From Undaria pinnatifida (taxonomy: Eukaryota; Sar; Phaeophyceae; Laminariales; Alariaceae): 64,000 nucleotides of DNA. Made by a program: the position numbers and the translations under genes. This document shows, piece after piece, positions 21,528 to 33,810 of this stretch (within the stretch, counting starts at the first letter, position 1; every line of letters begins with the position of its first letter). The notes beneath the pieces were generated by a model. It did no database searches, was not told the origin of the DNA, and was given only the letters and a program-made list of their open reading frames with translations. The stretch covers positions 5,333,288 to 5,397,287 of the forward strand of contig JABAKD010000010.1 in NCBI GenBank assembly GCA_012845835.1, written 5' to 3'.

Positions 21528-22455
21528 TACCACACCTAAAAATTGTTTGTATACCACGCCTAACATCAAATCTGCTAGAATAATATTCAAAACCAAGCAG
21601 GTGATATAAACTGATGCATTCCTTACACAACCGTCAGATTTTGCCCCTTGAAGGATTTGTAGTTTCCGCGCTCATATTGAGTTGTCCCTCCCCCCCCCCC
21701 CGATCCCTCTTGTTCAAACGCCCCACCTAAAATCAAATTATGCCAGAGTAAGAAACACTACCAGGCAGCTGACATCACCTCTTTTGTCTTTCTAGCCATC
21801 CATGCCGTAGCTCCAATTTACCCCCCCCCCCCCTTTTTTTTCCCCCGCTCCTTCTTGTTCAAACACCCCAACGAAAATCGAAATATACCAGAGAAATAAA
21901 CACTACCAGGCAGTTGATATCATCTCATCATATTTCTAGCCATCTATGCTGTAGCTCCAATTCATTCCCCTCCTCCAAACGCCCCCAAACGCCCCCTCCT
22001 TCCCCACCACCCGAACCATCGCCTAGACCCAGCACCACGTGTAAAGCAAGTCCCTACATGTATGCGACCTAAAGCTGTTGCAAATCCCCTTCCCCCCCCC
22101 TTCCCCCCCCCCTCGCCCGAACCCCCCCCCACCCCTTCGAACACTCCGCCCTCTCCTCACTGGTTGTACGACTTACAGCATGCACTTGATAAACTGATGC
22201 ATTCCCTTCCACAGCTGTCAGATTTTGTCCCCCTCAAAAACGGATTTTATAGTTTCCGCGCACAGACTGACTAACATTACTCTGTTGACCCTGGTACAAG
22301 CTACACTGTAGTTCCTAGGGGAGTCGCTGACCTTTCTCTTTAATGAGGACACACACCCAGTAATACGCGCGATCGGAGTATCACACAAAGCTTGCAAATA
22401 TGAGTTTCGACAAAATCTTCGATCTCACAGCTGGAGTGTATTTTTATTTCTATAA
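21528..22455 (+). repeat. Dispersed pyrimidine-rich element, copy 3
   Basis: Collinear with 6903-8292 but more compact: the 5' block, two internal subrepeats of about 150 bp separated by C12 and C13 runs (around 21690 and 21821), C-rich spacers near 22085-22135, then the conserved 3' block ending cttcgatctcacagctggag and tgtattttta. Confidence 0.75.
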
Positions 22456-22990
22456 TATATATCCTTGGTGCCGCATGCTTCGTGGTGCCACGAGAATATA
22501 CGCATTATGTCGTGGTACTGCGTGCTGTGGCGTTACGCGTTATACCGCAGTTACGGCTATGGATGCCAGGTACCAGGTAAAGGATGTCGGCTCTTTGTTA
22601 GCTCCAAGAGAAAGAGTGCGGCTGTGCGTTGCAATGCCATACATAGCTGTTGATTGTCAAAAACATGTTGAAATGTTGCCACCATGAGAATGTACGCCCC
22701 GGCATATTGTACCGAGTTAACACGGCAGCAGCAGTGGTCAGCTGCTTGCTGTAAACTCAAATAAGTACGCGGCTTGCTTTGCGTACCAGATAGTAGCTGT
22801 TCGCCCAAGAGTGTCTTAACATAAACGATTCCCATTCTAACGGACTTCTACTCCGCAAAACTCTTGAGCAGCAAGGGAGCGTTCTCGAAGGGAAACCGTG
22901 CGAGTGCAAAGGGTGCTCCATGGCGAAGGGCATTCGCGAGGGCGTCTAATGGTACACGTACAATCGAGCACATACGAATGACTCATTATC
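22456..22990. other. No gene seen
   Basis: Mixed sequence with local GGTACC/CCAGGTA words and no coding feature I can support. Confidence 0.3.
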
Positions 22991-23010
22991 GGTGAAACGG
23001 GGAGGGCCTG

Positions 23011-23253
23011 TTGCAGACGACGAGAGCATGTCCGGATCAAGGTGGTATGTGGGTGGTAGGTGAGCTGGAAGATGCTCTGACTCAACCGAACGACCTCGAC
23101 GTGACGTGGGGGTTCGGTCTAGACGACTTCCTGCGCGAGCACAAACATAAGGTAACTACCGCCAGCAATGCCAACGACGGGATATCCATGACGATATGTT
23201 CGTCAAAAGGGAGCGCGGCGGACATCTTCGCCCCAGTCGGCGATGACCGATAG
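23011..23253 (+). CDS. Hypothetical short ORF, doubtful
   Basis: An 80-codon frame with balanced composition (for example GELEDALTQPNDLDVTWGFG and DDFLREHKHKVTTASNANDG). It looks more like protein than the flanking frames, but I recognise no family. The start could lie at the internal Met (MWVVGELED). A GTAACT motif right after the lysine codon at about 23151 could be a donor site, so this may be an exon or a decayed gene fragment. Confidence 0.2.
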   Translation: MQTTRACPDQGGMWVVGELEDALTQPNDLDVTWGFGLDDFLREHKHKVTTASNANDGISMTICSSKGSAADIFAPVGDDR

Positions 23254-23363
23254 CAACTCGAGCGCAGCATCATAATCTCTTGACACCGATCAAGGAAATA
23301 GTGGAGATCTCCCCGCGGTTCTGTCGGGGAGGGCAGCGCATAAGCTAAGCGAACAATCAGGAC

Positions 23364-23495
23364 GGCTACCCGCGACGGCCCCTCGCGGCGGCTTGGGCCA
23401 GATCCGGGATCAAAAGCAGCGTCTAGCGGGACTTCACTCTGGTGCTATATGCTGATTTCGACCCTAAGTTTGGCCCCGTACCGTCGCGGGTAGTC
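23364..23495. other. Inverted repeat, 15-bp arms, about 100-nt loop
   Basis: GGCTACCCGCGACGG (23364-23378) pairs with CCGTCGCGGGTAGTC (23481-23495) at 14 of 15 positions. It is a possible small foldback structure in a GC-rich island. Confidence 0.55.
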
Positions 23496-23904
23496 GTCGC
23501 TTTGCTCGTGCGCTGCCGTCCCCGCTAGAACCTCGGGGGGAACCCCTGCCGTTCCCATGGTTGCTGTCAGGAGGTGGTGATGCTGCGCTTAAGTTGAAAT
23601 CGGCCCTACCTGAAGGGGGCGCCGTGGACCTTATCTACACGAGGGAAAATAACAGGTACCAGTATGTAGTGACTGTTAGGGCATACCAGGGTACCTGGTA
23701 CCGGGTTGGCCCCACCTAGTCCACATGTGTTGTGCGGCCAACAAACAAACGCGATGGGCGATACCTGCACCCTTTCATCATGCTGATATTTTACCAGTAC
23801 AGTATGTAGCAAGGCATATCCTAAGTGCATCGTAGCCGAATTGGTCAACGTTATGGCCCGCGCAACATTATTTAAATTTTCTTGACGAAGTACGCGAGTT
23901 ATGG

Positions 23905-24570
23905 GTGATGGCGTTAGGCATTTCACCCGACTTTTCTGTGTAGGTCCACACGGTCCACATCCCACACGCAAGATGGCCGCCCACGCCCACCGCGGCAGCC
24001 ACTATTCCATGGTCTTGGGCTCGCTTCATTGGGCAGGCGGTGTCAGCCGCAAAGACACGTTATTCCAGCAGTATTGGTATGTGTATCATACGTCATGCCT
24101 GGTAAGGCTTTTACCTTCGTTGGGTAATTTTGGTTGATGTTATTTCCAACTCCCAAAAATTATCCTGGTATAACTTTTAAAGTGTTTTGTCCCCATGTCG
24201 GAAGTGCGGTGCTAAAGGGGTTGACTTTTTTTAAACGAGTTTCGCGAGCTTTATACATGGGTGGCGTTTCGCAGTTCACAGCATTAATAGACTATATGGG
24301 TATATCTGGGTCCCCACGGTCCACGATCTACACACTACACGTCCTTCCACTGCCTACCGTCAGCCACGGTCTTGCTAGCCCCCCCGGCTAATACCGTAAC
24401 ACCGATTCATTGAGCGGGCGGCGCCAGCCGCAAAATCCTTGTGTACCAGGTAATGTTAAATACTTGGCGATTGGCGCATACCTGGTACCTGACCAATTTC
24501 TCCGAAATATATAAACCTTTTTTGAATTTTAATGGTAGTACAATGCGGTGCTTAAATTTCCGGACAAAGT
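23905..24570 (+). repeat. Local duplication, two units of about 300-370 bp
   Basis: Blocks ccacacggtccac, cac-gcagccac, ggtcttg, cattg-gcgggcggygycagccgcaaa, gtattgg/accaggtaatg and gtggtgcggtgcttaaa-like sequence occur in the same order in 23940-24215 and 24309-24560. The copies are substantially diverged. Confidence 0.45.
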
Positions 24571-24934
24571 GGTACATGATGCGTAGCTTGTACCGTACGA
24601 GTCCCCGACAGCGTGTGCATACGTTTTGAACTCATGTGTAGATCGCAGCGCTTGACAAGGGTGTTTGAATTCGTCGCTCAGGCAACCCCAATGAATTCGG
24701 AACTTGATTTTCACGCTCGCACCTCGTCAGTACATTTACTCGCCTCCATTTTTCCTCGACTGTTGCCACTAGCAGGTAGGAAATGCAGCCACAGACCAAA
24801 AAAACATATTTTTTTTAGGGGCCACGAAAGAAACAACCCCTGGTGAATAATGCACATGCAATGAAATGGTGTGAAGCTCATGGTGACCACAAGAGCCCAC
24901 CGCACCCGGTAGGGGGAAGGTTACGAGCACCAAC

Positions 24935-27900
24935 ATGGAGCACGCAGCTACAATGGTAGCGATGGCCGACAACGGTGCTCCCGCGAAGGTAGGGCCCAAT
25001 TGCGAGTGAAAAGCGTCTGCATTGTCTTTGGATCGTCATTCGCTCCTTTCGAGTTGTTGGGAGTCACGACCCTACCTCTTCGCAACTCTTTTTGCTTCTT
25101 GCCCTCTCGCTCGCGCCGGCGGGATGCATGCCTGCCCCGATTCCAGCGTACCTCATGAGCATGTTGAAGCTACTGACTGCTTGTCTCCGGGATTAATCTA
25201 TTATCACAGTCTCCCTACCTTTCCCAACAATGCACTGGCTGACTTTTTTATGATATCAACGTTACCGGCGATCCTTCGAAACTAACCTCACCCTCTACGC
25301 CCTTCCCCAGGACGCTCGTATGGGCGGTGCTGTGCACGGGAGTGCAAATGAAGGAGTCGCACCGGTAGCCACGACTGCGATGGCCGGCATGGGTGGAGGG
25401 GGTGAGAACGGAGGCTTGTCCAAGCCTTACGAACCTGAAATGGCGGGGAGGCGAGGCTCGCGTGACAACAGCGGGGGGGCTAATGGGAACGTGGGCAACG
25501 GGTTTGCAGCTTCGGAAAACGCAGACGGACACGAGAATGGAGAGATCACCGCCAGCAGCAGCAACAAACCGAAGAGGGAGGATGGCGAAGCGGAGGCGGA
25601 GCAGCGACCCCCCAAGGAAGATGTCATGGTTGACTACACTGATGAGTTCGGTCGTGTCCGGACTATGCGGCAGAGGTGTGCCCTATCATTGCTGTTTATG
25701 TAATACTTTCAGAGTGTTGCTGCACCAGCCTCCTTTTCTTGACCCCAGATCTGCGTGGTACGGACGGTATCGATGAACAGGGTGTACGTATGATATAAGT
25801 ACCTGGCAGCAGAATGCCCTTGCTGCTGCACTGGTCGTGGTACCTGCTGCACACCGGCAGCTGCAGCAGTGGTCGTTGGTAACTTGCTGTTCTTGCGGAA
25901 CTATCTATTGCGGTTGGCGTAGCGCTTTCTGACGTCGTCGCGGCCATCACGCACGTGCCACATTTTTTTTTTTTTTCAATGATATCCAGAGCAGTACCTG
26001 TTGCCTGCTGTACTGGTAAGCTGGAATGGTATGCCCACGACACTAAGACAGCAGCGACGCAAATCCCACCGACCATACGAGAAGGAGCGGATGGCGCTGC
26101 ATCTGCTTATCCCGCGGTACATATGGCACGAGTGCACCATTTTGGTCGGGACGATGCACACCTTTCCCCGTCGTGTCCTATTTTTGAATGATAACATAAC
26201 ACAACGACGTCCCTCGCTGGTGCCAAAGGCGGCCGTTCAAGCGCCACATCACAGCAGTTATTAGCTCTCACACGTGCTCATATATTTCCAGTGCATTATA
26301 ATCATACCAGTACAGTTTCGTACCGGTCCTTTATTGCGAGCGCACCAGAGCGCACGGCTAATTTTCTTCCAGTTTTGATAGCCGGCTGCCTGCACAGCTG
26401 CACGTCGACAGCTGATGTTTCTGTATTAGACAGCACCAGCCGTGACATACATTATGCCTCCGGTGTTATACTCGTAAACCTTACATATCAACAACGGAGA
26501 GTCCGTAAGTTTTGGCGTTGGAGCCCGAGCTTCCGGAAGAGTCTATGGTAGTATACAACTCCAGAGCCAGGGCTAGCTGGCTTCTCGAAAGATAGCTTCG
26601 GCCCTGGCGCTGCTCTTGTTGGGCTCTTGTTGGGCTCGTATTGTCCCGCATGCCAGCATGGACTGCGGCAGGTTACCATGCTGGTCTTGGCCTAACCTCG
26701 GGTTGATGTTGACGTTGATGTTGATGTCTTCGGGCTTGCTTCCCGTGTTGGCGTCGCCTTTGCGCACTCGTGCTCTCGTCCGATAGTATCGGGACCACAA
26801 ACAACAGATTCGTAATCGATAATCCTCAGCCGAAGTACACGCCGACGGCGAGTGTGCTCTCTAATGTAAGGACGGTTGCGAAACAGGATCGACCCGTTTT
26901 TATGTTCCCAGGGTCAACCCTACCTCTCCCCCCCTCCAAAATGCAAGCACGGTTGCCAGCCAGGAACAAACCTTGATTCTGTTGACAGATCACCCTACGC
27001 GCCTCCTCCCACCCGAAGCGCCAACCTCCATTCCCCTTGCCGCTCGCAGCACCAACCTCCACCCGTGCCTCCCTCATGGCCGACTTCGCCCATCGTTATA
27101 TATGCTTATCGCAGCGAGGTCGACAAGCTTAAGGATAGGAGATCCGGCAGAGGTGACAGCCGCGGCAGGGGAAGCGGAAGTAGCCGCCGCCGCAGCCGCA
27201 GCCGCGACCGCGGGCGCGACTTCGGTCGGGGTAGGGACGACAGCCGAGACCGCACACGCGATCGCGACCGTTACAGCAGGGATAGTCGCGACCGGGACCG
27301 CAGCAGGCGGGACTCGCGTGACAGGTCCTCCCGGTACGGCGGTGGCGGCGGAGGGTACCGCGACAGAGACAGGGACCATGATAGGGGTGGCGGGTACCGC
27401 CGAGACTCTGGACGGTGAGCGTTTTTGGGTGATTCCTATGAGGCCTGGGCTGCTTGCTATTTTAGTGAGAAAGTAAACCCTACGGTAGGGTTTTGCTGGG
27501 TAAACCAATAGCATGTCACCGACTTTTTGTTGTTGGCTAATAATAGAAACTTACGGTTCGGTGCATGCGGTAACTTTTGCGTATTCTGCGTTTTTGTACC
27601 TGGCTAGTGCTTTTGTGGCTTATGGTGTTTCTTTCATCGCGAAAGACTTGAAAGGTTAAACAGTTGGTTGGCTTTCTTCGCCACCCGACTAGTGACTACC
27701 AGGTAGCCGTTAATCAAGTAGCCAACGCCCAGCCCTAACAAAGTGGCTTGCGGCCTGGTATGTGCCTCATCCTGGTTTGTTTGCGCTCTGCCGGAGACAG
27801 GATGGGGGCTGTGACGAGGAGCTTCAGCGTGTGGTTGTATTGATGTTTCAGACGTTGTTGTTTTGAACCGTTCCCACAGTTCAAACCGATGCACTATTAA

Positions 27901-30900
27901 TACAACATCCCGCTGGCGTAGCGAAGGTCACGTTTGTCGGGTGAACTTCAACACATTCGACACTGCACCCACTTTTCGAGCACATATTACTACTACTGTG
28001 ACAATGCCTTTTTATAGGATACTTTTGGCAGTAGCTAAAGGGTTAGACTACATTGGTGCCGCCTGCCCACAACAGCCAAGGAAGCTACCGACTTATTATG
28101 CTGGCAAGACGTTACGGAGGCTGTGGTTGCCGCCTCACCGCTCAAGGTCTCCGTGGTTTCGTGATGCCGTCGTTTTTTTCTGTGGCTCCTTGTGGCTCCA
28201 TGTGGCTCCACCGTGCTGTAAATCCTCTCGCACTCAAGCCTTGTTCTCAAATTAAGTCATGGCCATAATCTAGTCCGCGGTCACAGGGCAGACTCCAATA
28301 TTTTTTGAAGGTTGGCAAACACCTGTCGGGAAAATGAAATACAGCGTATATCATGCGCATCATACGCTTGTCTGCTTTGTTTCGAACTTACTGTCAAGTG
28401 GATTCACGTTGCGTTAGTACCATCGACCAACGCGTCGTGCGCCTCCGAAAACGGTGGCATTTTTGTTGCCGCTGCCACCGGTGCCCTTCAATCGGGACGG
28501 GTTCCCGCCTATCATCGCACTCGCCCCCAGGACGTTCAGGAAGCATCCTCATGAGGCCACCTCTTCGCTGCTCACCTGTGTGTTCCTTGCTTTCTTGCCT
28601 TGCGCTCTCTTGTCTCTTTTCATCCCCTTCATTGGGGTTCCTCAAAATACGCCTTGTTTTGCACCCCGGGGTGGAATCGAATTTTGTGGATTTTTTTTTC
28701 TTTTCCAAAAAGCAGTGACAGCGACAGGGGGCCTGCTATGCGCGGGGTAGACAGCACAGGTGGGGGTTACGCCGGTGAAGGCGGAAATCCCCCCACCGCG
28801 GGGCGAGGAAGGGGGATGGTTCTTCCAGCGTGGATGACCAACCAACAGACGCCGCTAAGTGGTGGCCCGGTAAGCTACTTCCTGCTACATACGTATTGGT
28901 AGCAGCAAGCACTGGCCGTGTGACGCTGCCCGACCTTTTTGCCGGGGATGAGAAGTTGGTGGTGTCTTGCGATGCGACGAGGTAAGGTGGTCACTTCCCG
29001 ATGTGGATGCTTCAGGGTTGACGCGGTATGTGGTCCACCTATTTTGATCACCGCTTACGTTTTACGTTTTGTTAACCGCCGTGTTATGTTTTTGTTATAA
29101 AAAAAAACACCGCAGCTATGAGATTTTCGAGCAAGTTTAATGCAGTTGGCACCCGCGTGAAGGAGACCGTGCTGGATATCACGGTGAGGTCATGTTGTAT
29201 GTCTACCGCGCCCACACGATTACATGCCTGTGGAGAATTGCGTTTGGGCGCTGAAGAGAACGCGAAAAGGAAGCGCGCATGCTCCCCGGCATCTCCGCGC
29301 ATCGCGCATCGCGGTACGCAGGGCCACCATCCAGTCGGTGGCAAGTCCTATGACGAGGGAAGAGGAGACACCCCCCCCCGTGGTATTGTCCGAGCTAGTC
29401 CTATGACGAAGGGAGAGGAGAGTGCACCTGTGAAGTTGTCGGAGCTCGTCGGGAATTAACGTTTTATCTAGCTGGGTCCGCTCGACCGCTTCACCCGCTC
29501 ATCTATCCCCCGTTTTTTCTCACCCCCCTTCCCTTTTGCCACCCCACCCCCGTCTGCTGTGTGCTGTGTTCTTCTGTGCTTGCTGCGAGGCAGCCCCCTG
29601 CTGGCCCACCTGCTTCCCAGCCTCCCCCGCAGGCTCCGTCGACCCGGTTTGGTGCGCCGCTTGCCCCTCCCCAGAACGGCACTTCTTCGACGGCGTCTCC
29701 GAGCTTCAAGCCCGAAGGGAGGACACAGGCACCGCCGACAGGACCGCCTGTTCACCAGTCGCGCTTCGGGCCGGCGCCGACCACGCAGCAGTTCGCGCCC
29801 CAGCAAGCGACTCCGCGGCAGCAGGGGGCTCCTCACGTACAGCAACAGGACAGCCGATCAGACCGCCAGGTCGGTAGCGTTTTTTTTTTCTGTTTGGTTT
29901 AAATTTTTTTGTTTTTGGTTGTTGGCCGCGAGGAGGGGAGCTACGACCGCCGGGGGGAACACCTGGAAAGTGTATAGACATACCCACATTGGTATGATAT
30001 CCATGTACACATGTATAAGACGCGAAGCGTTTGCTCCCATGCTGCAACCCTTACGGCGCAAAAGTTGTAGAAGCAGGAAAGTGTATTGTTGCCGGCAAGA
30101 AAAACGCGTAGTGCTGGGCGCTGGTTTGATGCCAAGACATGACACTAGTGAGTTTCGGAAAAAGGAAGAGTGAAAAAATGAAATAGTCAGGGGTAGCGGT
30201 CCTCAGGGTTTGTCTAAGTTTAGCCGCATAAAAGACATTGACGGCTAAAACAGCATCTGAGCAACATGCTTGCTCAGGGGGAAGGCTTCAAAAATAGCTC
30301 CCAACCCTGAGCAACAAACTGCAGTCGGTTATCGTCAGGGAACAGAGCGCTCACGGTATTAGGTTGCCTGCACCACTACAAAAACGAACGCTGACTCGCC
30401 GCCAATGCATAGCATGGCAGGGCCCGCCACCTCCTCGAACCAGAAGTGATTTCGTGACGCTGTGGGGACGAAATCAATAGCAGTGTTCCACGATCAATCT
30501 CAGCAGGCAGATATTTTTAGGACTCTTACGAGTAAGAGAGAAACAGGTATGACATGCAGCCTCTCAAGCTGGGTCACAGCGAGGAAGGTTGCCGGGATGG
30601 ACGCCAACTCGCAGCCAAAGCGTAGAGTATCAGAGCCTGTCAGCTCCAAGCAGTCGTCGCTTGGTGATACTGCTGTGGCAGCGAAGGCAGCACGGCAGAT
30701 TCAATCTAGGCAGGCTACATGATGACAGGAGGGGAAGTGGATGCTGTTGTGTTCCCAACGCAACGCAACGCAAATAGCTAAGCAAGCAACGCAACCTCGA
30801 GCTGGGTGACGGCAAGGAGGACGGCGACGACACCGGGCCATTGTGACATTGGGTTAGAGAGGCGGGGGGAGCAGGTCGCGGTGAAAGGTGGTGGAACGCC

Positions 30901-32416
30901 GTATGTGGTAGACCGGCAGGAAGCTCGAAGCTCGTTCATATCAAGCGCAGGTCTCACGTTTTGAGCTCTCTGTAGACCATGAGACTGCTGTAAAGCACGG
31001 CGAAGAGCCCCTGAGCATTTTTTTGATTTTCATACTTTCAAATTACAAATCCTGGAAGCACGCCCCGACCATGAGAAACCGCCCCTGACCATTTTCACTT
31101 TGTTTTCCGTTTGTTTTCCGAAACTCTACTATCACCTTTTTCTGTACATGATTTGGTTTATTTCTGTTGACGCATGCGTAACTACTCGCCACTCTAAAAC
31201 GTCATGCTAGCCGCAAAACAGCCACGAACCAACGCGCAAGGCTCGGCGCTTTCGTCGCTTTATCCCTTCAGGTGATGACTGGGCAGCAGCAGCAACCAGG
31301 GCAACAGCAACAGCAGCAGCAACAGCAGCATCAGCAGCAGCAGCAGCATCAGCATCAGCATCAGCATCAGCAACAGCAACAGCAACAACAGCAGCAGCAG
31401 CAACAGCAGCAGCAGCAACAGCAGCAGCAGCAACAGCAGCAGCAACAGCAGCAACAAACAGGACAGCAGCAGCAACCAGGACAGCAGCAGCAACAGCAAC
31501 CAGGACAGCAACTGCTACCAGGCCAGCAGGTAGGCAGGACGAACACATTTGGAGGTCGGCCGCCTGTTGGGTACGGTGCTCCTCCCGCGCAGCCTCCTGC
31601 GCAGCCTGGGTTCGGCGCCGCCTTGTCCGCGGCACCCCGAAATGCCCCGCCTGGCTTCGGAGCCCCGCCCCCGTCGTTGCCTCCCCAGGTTAGCGCCGGT
31701 GCTCCACCGTCCTCACCGCAGTTCCGCCCGCAGCAGGGCCAGGGATTCCAGCCTCCACAGCAGCCCGGCCAGCCTCCGCAGGTGATTGGGGTAGCGCCCT
31801 CCCTTATTTACTAGCTATAGTTGTGCCCCCATGCGTATTTGAAGACTACAGTAGGTGTGAGCATCATGAGTGATTTGCAGATATCGAGGGTCGGCCTGAC
31901 CCGATCTTCCGTGCGATAACAACTTATTGAGGCATTTCCGCATAAACTGCTGCCGGCCCCATTCGTAATAGAGTATTCCTTCCTCTACGTTGTCGAGACA
32001 TGCCCATCGTTGATTCGGACGACTTCCTTTTAGAGGCCTTAAGCAGAAGAAAACATTCTCCATACCAACATTCGAAATTCCGTGATCGTTCGTTCGTGTC
32101 CGCTTTAATAGCCCACAAGGCTGTCACCCCTTGAATTTGCGATTTTCAAGATCCGTTGCCCTGACGCACCCCGAGACCCAAGCATCCTCTTCGCTGACCA
32201 TCGTTCGTCACCGTACCGACGCTCACGATGTTTCAGCTCGTTTGGCGCCACCTGTCCATGTTTAACCTTCGCTTTGTTTGCGTTTGTTTCTTGCTGCTGG
32301 TACTGCTTTACAGGTGCCGAAGCTTGGTTTTGGGGGGGGACCGGCGCCCGCTCCAGGAGGCCCGCCAGGGCTGCCACCCCAGTTTCAACCGCAGCAACCG
32401 CCTCAGCAACCCCAGG

Positions 32417-32450
<34 letters not shown>

Positions 32451-33455
32451 CGACCAGTTCCCTCCTCGGCAACAGCCGCCTCCGCAACAGCCCCGTCCAG
32501 GGGGGAGTTTGCCGCAGCAGCCTCCCGTGCAACCGAAGCCGGGGCAGCAGCTCATGGGAGCACCCGGGCAGTTCGGCGTGCCGCTCGCCGCTCCGCCGAT
32601 GGTAGGGGCAGGTGCCCCGGGGGCCCAATACGGAGGACGTGGAGGGGGTGCGCCGGTCGGTGCGCCGGTGCCCGCGACCGCGCCCAAGCCGGCGGCACCA
32701 CCGCTTTTGGATCCGTACGGTCGGCCGATTCCGCAGGCTCAGCCGGGGCAGCAGCAGCAACAGCAGCGGCAAGCCGCGTCGCAGCCGCAACCGCCTGGGT
32801 CGCTACCGTTTAACACCCCTAGCGGATTTCCTCAGCAGCTGCAGCCGCCGCAACAGCAGCAGCAACCGCAACCGCAGCAGCAGCAGCCGCAGCAGCAAGA
32901 CCAACAACCGCGCCAGCCCAAGCCCCAGCAGCTGGACGCTTACGGCCGTCCAATCCCCCAGGGACATCAGCAGCAAGAACAACAACCGCGCGAGCCCAAG
33001 CCCCAACAGCTGGACGCCTACGGCCGTCCAATCCCCCAGGGACAGCAACAGCAGCAGCAACAGCAGCAAGAACAGCCGCGCCAGCCCAAGCCTCAGCAGC
33101 TGGACGCCTACGGCCGTCCAATCCCCCAGGAGCAGCAGCAGCAGCAGCAAGAACAGCAGCAGCCGCGCCAGCCCAAGCCTCCGCAGCTGGACGCCTACGG
33201 CCGCCCAATCCCCCAGGAGCAGCAGCAGCAGCAGCAGCAGCAAGAACAACAGCCGCGCCAACCCAAGCCTCAGCAGCTGGACGCCTACGGCCGTCCGATC
33301 CCCCAGGAGCAGCAACAGCAAGAACAGCAGCAGCGCCAGCCCAAGCCTCAACAGCTGGACGCCTACGGTCGTCCAATCCCCCAGGAGAAGCAGCAGCAGC
33401 CTCCGCAACAGCAGCCGCCCCAGCTTGACCCGTACGGCCGACCTATCCCCCAAAG

Positions 33456-33497
<42 letters not shown>

Positions 33498-33810
33498 ACC
33501 GCAGCAGCAACAGCATCAGTCGCAGCAGCCTCAGCAGCCCCAGCAGCCCCAACAGCACCAGCAACAGCCAATCAGCGCGGCAGCCGCGTTTGGCCAGTAC
33601 GGAATGCAACAGCGCACCCAAGCGCCAACCCCCGCTCCCACACCGGCTCCAACCCCGGCCCCAGCTCCAGCCCCTACGCCACCTCCTGCTCCAGCCCCTG
33701 CTACTCCTGCGTTGCCGCCTGGCTGGCAGGCCGTCCCGGACAAGAGCAGTGGGGATACATACTACTGGAACAAGACTACAGGAGTGACAACCTGGGACTT
33801 TCCGAAGTAG
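24935..33810 (+). CDS. RS-rich, Q/P-rich protein with C-terminal WW domain (probable RNA-processing factor)
   Basis: Seven exons chain with matching phases: 24935-24988, 25311-25675, 27115-27414, 28716-28869, 29594-29869, 31272-31781 and 32314-33810, giving 1051 aa. All introns begin GT and end AG. In order the product has a short start ([10 protein letters not shown]), a motif [14 protein letters not shown] (about aa 126-139) and an RS/RD-rich segment (about 150-236). Next come [17 protein letters not shown] (about 270-290), Gln/Pro-rich exons 5-7, eight DxYGRPIPQ repeats (about 684-933) and a terminal WW domain (about 1019-1051; LPPGWQ, YYWN, TTWDFP). WW domains bind proline-rich ligands, and RS segments are typical of splicing-linked proteins, so a nuclear RNA-processing scaffold is inferred. 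Exon 4 has a doubled acceptor (aagcag), and exon 6 has inner in-phase donors. The start exon is less certain than the rest. Confidence 0.8.
31283..31508 (+). repeat. CAG/CAA repeat encoding poly-Gln
   Basis: Almost pure CAG/CAA with a short CATCAG stretch (about 31330-31368), inside exon 6 of the WW-domain gene and in frame with Gln. Mixed CAG and CAA codons suggest an older or selected tract rather than a fresh expansion. Leu and Ala frames on the other strand are shadows. Confidence 0.9.
32700..33470 (+). repeat. In-frame repeats encoding DxYGRPIPQ plus poly-Gln linkers
   Basis: Eight copies of the peptide LD(A/P)YGRPIPQ, six with Ala and two (first and last) with Pro, spaced about 20-31 codons apart by (Q)n-P-R-Q-P-K-P linkers. 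DNA units are highly similar (gctggacgcctacggccgtc), which indicates recent tandem duplication within exon 7. Confidence 0.9.
33712..33807 (+). other. WW domain coding segment
   Basis: Encodes [14 protein letters not shown], then [17 protein letters not shown] and the stop. Both signature tryptophans, the Tyr-Tyr-Trp-Asn core and the terminal Trp-x-x-Pro are present. The domain is the extreme C-terminus. Confidence 0.9.

Noticed and set aside
32803-33621. Minus-strand Leu-rich 272-codon frame, and similar Ala/Leu frames at 31207-31635
   Set aside because: Complements of the CAG/CAA repeats in the WW-domain gene; Leu and Ala runs are the expected antisense readout.
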